Origin: Cocos nucifera
Lineage: Eukaryota > Streptophyta > Magnoliopsida > Arecales > Arecaceae
Direction: 5' to 3'
DNA: 64,000 bases
Assembly (NCBI GenBank): GCA_006176705.1
Contig: QRFJ01004918.1
Coordinates: 1 to 64,000 of the forward strand
The position numbers and the translations under genes are program-made. Of this stretch, positions 58,854 through 64,000 are shown in pieces. Every line of letters begins with the position of its first letter. The stretch's first letter is position 1. A model generated the notes under the pieces. The model saw only the letters and a list, made by a program, of their open reading frames with translations. It ran no database searches and was not told where the DNA came from.

Positions 58854-59590
58854 ATGTCTGCGTCCAACCCACTGGCACGTATCCTAGACACACATAGACT
58901 GACTGGACCCAATTATAAAGATTGGCTCAGGAACTACAAAATTGTTTTGGGTTCAGAGAAGTTAACACATGTTTTGGACCAGGACCCTCCCACCTTACCA
59001 GCTCGTCCATCCACTGAACAGAGAGCGTCTCTGGAAAAATGGATTGACGAAGACAATAAGGCCAGATACTACATGTTGGGCTCGATGTCTGATGAGCTCC
59101 AGCGCCAACATGAAGATATCGGGACTGCTCGCCAAATGTTGGCTCACCTGCAGGAGATGTTTGGTGAACAGAGTCGCGCAGCCAAATATCAAGTCACAAA
59201 ATGACTTTTTAAGGCTAAGATGCGTGATGGGCAGTCAGTCCAAGATCACTGTCTGACAATGATCAAGGACATGGAAGAGCTTGAGAAGCTCGGTGTGAAG
59301 TTGGACTTGGATCTGCAGAACGATATTATTCTGCAATCCTTGACTGATGCATATGGGCAATTCATCATGAATTACCACATGCATAAACTTCAAAATTCCT
59401 TGGCCGAGTTGATGAATATGCTGGTTACCGCTGAGCTTTCTATGAAAGGTTCTAAAGGCTCAGTTCTTGCTATGGAACGGACTTCTTCCAAAAGAAAGTC
59501 TTATGGAAAGAAAAAGAAGTCTGTGAAAAAGCAAAAGGTGGAAGGATCAAAGAAGAAGAAGGCAGAACCGAAGAAGAAGGTCGATGGTCA
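58854..59590 (+). pseudogene. E3 copia gag
   Basis: It starts MSASNPLARILDTHRLTGPN and continues with YKDWLRNYKIVLGSEKL and DHCLTMIKDMEELEKL, the copia gag domain. The start at 58854 is chosen because the acceptor-like CAGG lies just upstream and E1 has an ATG at the same place. A TGA at 59202 interrupts the frame after QVTK. The basic C-terminus (KRKSYGKKKKSVKKQK) runs to 59590, where a one-base shift leads into the protease/integrase frame. Gag would form the particle. Confidence 0.88.
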
Positions 59591-60519
59591 AAGGAAAGTG
59601 TTTCCATTGCAACAGCGACGGCCATTGGAAGCGGAACTGCCCTACTTACCTGGCCACCCTAAAGAACAAGAAGGAAGGTCCTTCTGGAGGTATGCTCGTT
59701 ATTGAGTCTAACCTTACGGTTTCTTCTGCATCCAGTTGGGTGCTTGACTCTGGTTCTAGTGCTCATCTGTGCACTTCTATGCAGGGTCTTGAGGATAGCA
59801 GGAGGCTGAGGGATGGAGACATGATCCTACGCATCGGTAATGGAGCAAGAGTTGCTGCAGTAGCCGTGGGAACATACCCTCTTCGATTACCATCTGGTTT
59901 AGACTTAGTTTTAAAAGACTGTTATTATGTGCCTGCAGCTAGCAGGAATTTGATTTCTGTTTCATGCTTAGCACAAGAAGGTTATGTGATCACCTTCTTT
60001 AAGGACCATTGTAACATTCTTTATGAAAGAAATAAAATTGCAAATGGTTTCCTTGTTAATGGTCTTTATCAGTTGCATATTGATGTACCTGTTTTAACTA
60101 TCGAGCAAAACGTGAATGCCAAACGACCTAGGGATAGTCCAAACGACAGATATCTATGGCACCTGAGATTAGGTCATATAGCAGAAGATAGGATTAACAA
60201 ATTGGAGAAAAATGGGCTATTGAGTCCATTGACTTTTGAGTCATATCCAACTTGTGAATCTTGTCTTCAAGGCAAAATGACTAAACTCCCTTTTGTTGGA
60301 CATGGGGAGAGGGCCACAGATCTCCTTGCCCTAGTACATACTGATGTGTGCGGCCCATTTGATGTGCCGGCTAGAGGCAATTTTGTCTACTTCATTACCT
60401 TTACCGATGATCTGTCTAGGTATGGGTATGTGTATCTTATGAGACACAAGTCTGAAGCTTTTGAAAAGTTCAAAGAATTCAGACATGAAGTAGAAAAACA
60501 AACTGGAAAAACCCATTAA
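59584..60519 (+). pseudogene. E3 zinc knuckle, protease and integrase N-terminus
   Basis: The open segment starts with an intact zinc knuckle CFHCNSDGHWKRNC (CX2CX4HX4C). The aspartic protease motif LDSGSSAHLC follows, then the GAG-pre-integrase HHCC region (WHLRLGHI ... CESCLQGKM). The integrase core opens with HTDVCGPFDVPARGNF and FITFTDDLSRYGYVYLM, carrying the first catalytic Asp. A frameshift at about 60510 moves the second Asp (RSDRGGEY) and the Glu (NGVSERRNRTLLDM) to another frame. All residues seen in these motifs are as expected for active enzymes. Confidence 0.9.
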
Positions 60520-61316
60520 GGTTCTTCGATCAGATCGAGGAGGTGAATACCTTAGCCGGGAATTCCTAGACTATCTTAAGGAAAATGGCATAGTCTCTCA
60601 ATGGACTCCACCAGGAACACCTCAACTCAACGGGGTTTCAGAACGGAGAAATCGGACTCTATTGGATATGGTTCGATCCATGATGAGCTTCACAGACCTC
60701 CCTGATTTTCTTTGGGGACATTCATTATTAACTTCAATCTATTCTACTGAATAGGGTTCCCTCTAAAACCGTTCCTACCACACCGTATGAGATATGGCAC
60801 GGTAAGAAACCAAGTCTGAGTCATCTCAGAATTTGGGGTTGTCCGGCTTCATGTCAAAAGACAACAAGCGGACAAGTTAGAGTTTAGGTCCTTTAGAGCT
60901 CGATTCATAGGATATCCTAAAGAGTCATTAGGATACTATTTCTACATTCCAGAAGACCACAATGTGATTGTGAGTCGACATGCCATATTTCTTGAAAAAT
61001 AGTTTATTCAAGATAGCGGCATTGGAAAGCAGATTAAGCTTGATGAGAAAGTCTCACAAGCAGAAACGAGCTAAGGACCAAGTGGAACCAAATCAGGTTG
61101 AGCCAATAAGAACACTACCTCCTCCACCTCGTAGATCGGAAAGAGTTTTCCCGTCCCCCTGAAAGATACTTAGGTATTATTTCAGAGGATGTAGAGGAAA
61201 ATGTTCCTCATAGGTAATGGTGCTCATGGTGATGATCCCAAAACCTACAACGAGGCGATATCAGATATCGACTCCGAGAAATGGCTTGAGGCAATGAAGT
61301 CAGAAGATTCGACTCG
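60520..61316 (+). pseudogene. E3 integrase C-terminal part and linker, frameshifted
   Basis: Integrase core residues continue to about 60720 (FTDLPDFLWG). The following linker is split across frames by several small indels, with stops in each frame. The end of the linker is a charged, proline-containing stretch before the RT (61080-61170). Confidence 0.75.
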
Positions 61317-62042
61317 ATGCACTCAAACCAAGTCTGGACCTTGGTAGATCCACCAGAAGGTATAGTACCTATTGGGTGTAAATGGATCTTCAAGAGAAAG
61401 ATTGGTGCAGATGGGAATGTGGAGACATTCAAGGCTAGACTGGTGGCAAAAGGTTATAGTCAACGTGAAGGCATTGACTATCAGGATACCTTTTCCCCGG
61501 TAGCTATGCTAAAATCCATCCGCACATTGCTTGCCGTTGCAGCCTATTTCGATTATGAAATATGGCAAATGGACGTGAAAACGGCATTCCTAAATGGATA
61601 TCTTGAGGAAGATATCTATATGGAACAGCCGCTAGGTTTCACATCCAGTGATACTGATCACAAGGTTTGCAAGCTGCAAAGGTCCATATATGGACTTAAG
61701 CAAGCATCTCGGAGCTGGAACACTCGTTTCAATGATGTGATCAAAAAGTTTGGTTTCATCAAAAATGAAGAGGAACCATGTGTTTTCAAAAGGGTCAGTG
61801 GGAGCGCTGTTGTCTTCCTCGTATTGTACGTGGATGACATCCTCCTTATTGGGAATGATATTCCCATGTTGACATCAGTCAAGATGTGGTTGTCCAAGGA
61901 ATTCTCCATGAAAGACCTAGGTGAAGCATCCTTTATTCTAGGAATTAAGGTCTATAGGGATAGACCGAATAGGATGCTAGGACTTTCACAGAAGATGTAC
62001 ATAGAGGAAGTACTAAAGAGGTTTAGTATGGAAAACTCTTAA
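61230..62042 (+). pseudogene. E3 copia reverse transcriptase
   Basis: It starts in frame with SEKWLEAMKSE; a one-base shift at about 61305 leads into HSNQVWTLVDPPEG. RT motifs follow in order: GCKWIFKRKIG, YQDTFSPVAMLKSIRTLLAV, MDVKTAFLNGYLEEDIYMEQ, CKLQRSIYGLKQASRSWN and the catalytic LYVDDILLIGND. A TAA at 62040 ends the frame after FSMENS. The catalytic Asp pair is intact, unlike in E2. Confidence 0.9.
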
Positions 62043-62808
62043 GAGGGGATTAATACCCTTCAGACATGGTATTCATCTTTCCAAGAAGATGTGCCCCAGC
62101 ACACCTGAGGAAATAGAACGCATGAGCAAGATCCCTTATGCTTCTGCAATAGGGAGCCTCATGTATGCCATGCTATGTACACGACCTGATATAGCCCATG
62201 CTGTGAGTGTCACAAGCAGATATCAGTCAAATCCAGGTGAAGAACACTGGACTTCTGTGAAATGTATCCTTAAGTACTTGAGAAGAACTAAGGATATGAT
62301 GTTGGTCTTTGGTAATGGAGAACTCCAAGTTCAGGGATACACAGACTCGGACTTCATGTCTGATATAGATGATCGAAAGTCGACATCTGGAAGTCTGTTT
62401 GTGTGCAATGGTGGAGCTGTCAGCTGGAAGAGTTCCAAGCAAACTGTGATAGCAGATTCCACCATGGAAGCAGAATATATAGCTGCATCAGAGGCTGCAA
62501 AGGAAGCATTCTGGTACAAGAAGTTTGCTGCAGAAATTGGAGTAATGCCATCAGATGCCATTCCTCTTTACTGCGACAACAATGGCGCCATAGCCCTTGC
62601 TAAGGAGCCGAGGTCTCACCAGAAGTCCAAGCACATTGAGCGGCGATATCATCTCATCCGCGATTACCTTGAGAAAGGTTACGTTGAGGTCAAGAGAGTC
62701 AACTCCGCAGATAATGTGGCAGACCCACTTACAAAGCCGTTGGGCCAGCAGAAGATCGAAGCCCACCTTGAGAAGATGGGACTTAGACTTGTAGCCAATT
62801 GGCTTTAG
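62043..62808 (+). pseudogene. E3 copia RNase H
   Basis: The RT tail (MCPSTPEEIERMSKIPYASA, YAMLCTRPDIAHAVS) leads into RNase H with YTDSDFMSDIDDRKSTSG, STMEAEYIAASEAAKEAFW and LYCDNNGAIALAKEPRSHQK. It ends MGLRLVANWL then TAG at 62806. The 239-codon open frame is uninterrupted, and the D-E-D catalytic residues are present. It is separated from the RT by one stop and one frameshift. Confidence 0.9.
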
Positions 62809-62812
62809 GACA

Positions 62813-62821
62813 AGTGGGAGA
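62813..62821 (+). promoter_or_regulatory. Polypurine tract of E3
   Basis: AGTGGGAGA, immediately before the TGTTAG start of the 3' LTR, primes plus-strand DNA synthesis. The same tract occurs in E1 and E2, and a near-match in B. Confidence 0.8.
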
Positions 62822-62822
62822 T

Positions 62823-64000
62823 TGTTAGATATATGTGCCCTAGAAGCCAGAATTGGCTGACACTTGTAATACACTTCTAGGGGCAAAATTATAATTTTGA
62901 CTATAATCAATAAAATGGGTTATTTTCTATCACATATGTGTATTTAGTGTCTGTGATACATCCTTTGAGTTAATGGTAATGATAATTCATATTTTCAAGA
63001 GTTGAAAATTTAAGACATGAATAATCATTATTAACTCATAAACAGCTCCCGACCATAGGATCATCACGAGGATGGTGATTGATCCGGAAGGTTGGTGTAC
63101 GATCGCTTCTCTTTAGTAGATGAGTCTTGAGTCTACGGTGTGGAGACACCGGAGCGAGAGTACAGGTACTCGTTAGAGAACGAGGGCACTGAGCGTGACC
63201 ACCTCGAGTAGTCATTAGGGAGTCTACCTTCTCGTCAATGACTGACTCGATGCTGCAGTAGTGTGTCTGGTTCTTTGACCTGAGATGCATCGGCAGTTCA
63301 CCTTGAGGGTGTTATAGTTTGACTACACCATTACTCGGTCTCCTAGCCATATGGAACCCTGAGGTGTATGTTGGCTATAGCATGTTCATTGTAGGAACTG
63401 GATTGCATCAAGATGGGAATCTATCTACCTCGGTGGTAGAGGAGCAGCCCTATGATGATCATGAGAATCAAGTCCTGAAGCCCATGGCCATGGCAGAGTG
63501 AAATAATAGAAAGAGTTTCTATTTAGATTTTCACATTGGACTCGAATCGAATGATTACATCATATGACAGAGACTAGGGTTTGACGAGTTTCACCTTAAC
63601 CCTAATCTGATCGGGGCTCAAGATAGAAGAACTTAATCACACAGGTAGCTGCACCAAGAGGTTCGCATTCAGCTCTGATGGGTTGCCACCATATACTGCT
63701 AGGTGTCACTGGTGGATTTTGGGAGCAATTAGAATGATTTAGATGATCGATCATTCTAGCTGTTCGAATCAGAAGAGTTCTGATCCATCGAAAGGAGTTT
63801 CGATGATGTCTATGATAGAGATCATGACATATCCCATTACCATACAGAACTGAACCTAACTGGGTCACACAAACAAGGGTTTGAATCTGGTGATCATCAA
63901 TTGAACTGATCTAGTTCAATTGATCTGAATGAGATTCAATTAGGTTCAAGGAAATCGTGCTAGCACTCGATTGAACCTAACGTTCTTCTTTTACTATCAT
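62823..64000 (+). repeat. 3' LTR of copia E3, partial
   Basis: First 1178 bases of the LTR, about 99.3% identical to 54685-55860. The rest (about 1.1 kb) lies outside the window. Confidence 0.92.

Larger units (their letters stand above)
51753..64000 (+). other. SCAB1: Intron 5 of the SCAB1-type gene, incomplete (>12.2 kb)
   Basis: It starts with GTTCGG at 51753. No further SCAB1 exon was recognised. 51753-52572 is ordinary AT-rich intron sequence; after that come an antisense LTR and the copia element E3. Confidence 0.7.
54685..64000 (+). mobile_element. Young Ty1/copia retrotransposon E3 (right end outside window)
   Basis: It consists of a complete 5' LTR (54685-56975), primer-binding site (TGGTATCAGAGC, 56978-56989), leader, gag-pol, polypurine tract and the first 1178 bases of the 3' LTR. 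The two LTRs differ by about eight substitutions and two single-base indels over that stretch (about 99.3% identity), so the insertion is recent. It sits in the antisense LTR at 52573-54684. The base run before it is GTTCC; the matching target duplication should lie near 65.1 kb. It is oriented like the host gene. Confidence 0.92.

Overview
This is plant nuclear DNA, most likely from a monocot and probably a palm. The palm assignment is an inference from long AT-rich introns, very long 2.2-2.8 kb copia LTRs and heavy nesting of LTR retrotransposons. No prokaryotic, organellar, rRNA, tRNA or CRISPR feature was seen. Only one host gene is supported, and most of the rest is transposable-element DNA.

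Host gene: a plus-strand gene starts near 22.78 kb and runs off the right end of the window. Five exons were found: a 5' UTR exon ending at 22888, then coding exons at 23522-23824, 24117-24239, 25226-25318 and 51612-51752. They join in phase 0 without a stop and encode the N-terminal half of a SCAB1-type protein (stomatal closure-related actin-binding protein). Intron 4 is 26.3 kb and intron 5 is more than 12.2 kb, and both are packed with mobile elements. A TATA box and an ACGT-type ABRE/G-box lie upstream.

Left flank: 1-7826 is the 3' part of a copia element (E1), strongly indel-ridden. 7850-8383 is an inverted LTR start of a second copia family. 8384-16918 is a sense copia of that family (B) with a deleted RT/RNase H. 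About 17.4-18.9 kb is an antisense gypsy tail with a 68-bp tandem array. 19564 onward holds a CACTA-type terminus. 19.99-20.37 kb is a GA-rich minisatellite. 20825-21934 is a hAT-like element with an 8-bp target duplication.

Intron 4 contains: an antisense LTR-type repeat (26.6-28.36 kb); a 5'-truncated copia (E2, 28806-36128); a gypsy element fused directly to its LTR end (36129-45267, with 45-bp and 115-bp tandem arrays); a fragment of an endogenous pararetrovirus (Caulimoviridae) between microsatellites (45990-47037); GGTAC-rich MITE-like repeats; and a short copia LTR unit (48836-49755).

Intron 5 contains an antisense LTR (52573-54684) cut by a young copia (E3, 54685 to beyond 64000), whose LTRs are about 99% identical over the visible part.

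E1, E2 and E3 belong to one copia family. Their leader carries a well-formed splice donor, and an acceptor sits just before the gag start. All retroelement coding regions are broken by stops, frameshifts or deletions. No wholly new system was found. The points most worth checking are the giant TE-filled SCAB1 introns, the viral fossil, the possible leader intron, and a probable sequence-quality problem in the first 7.8 kb.
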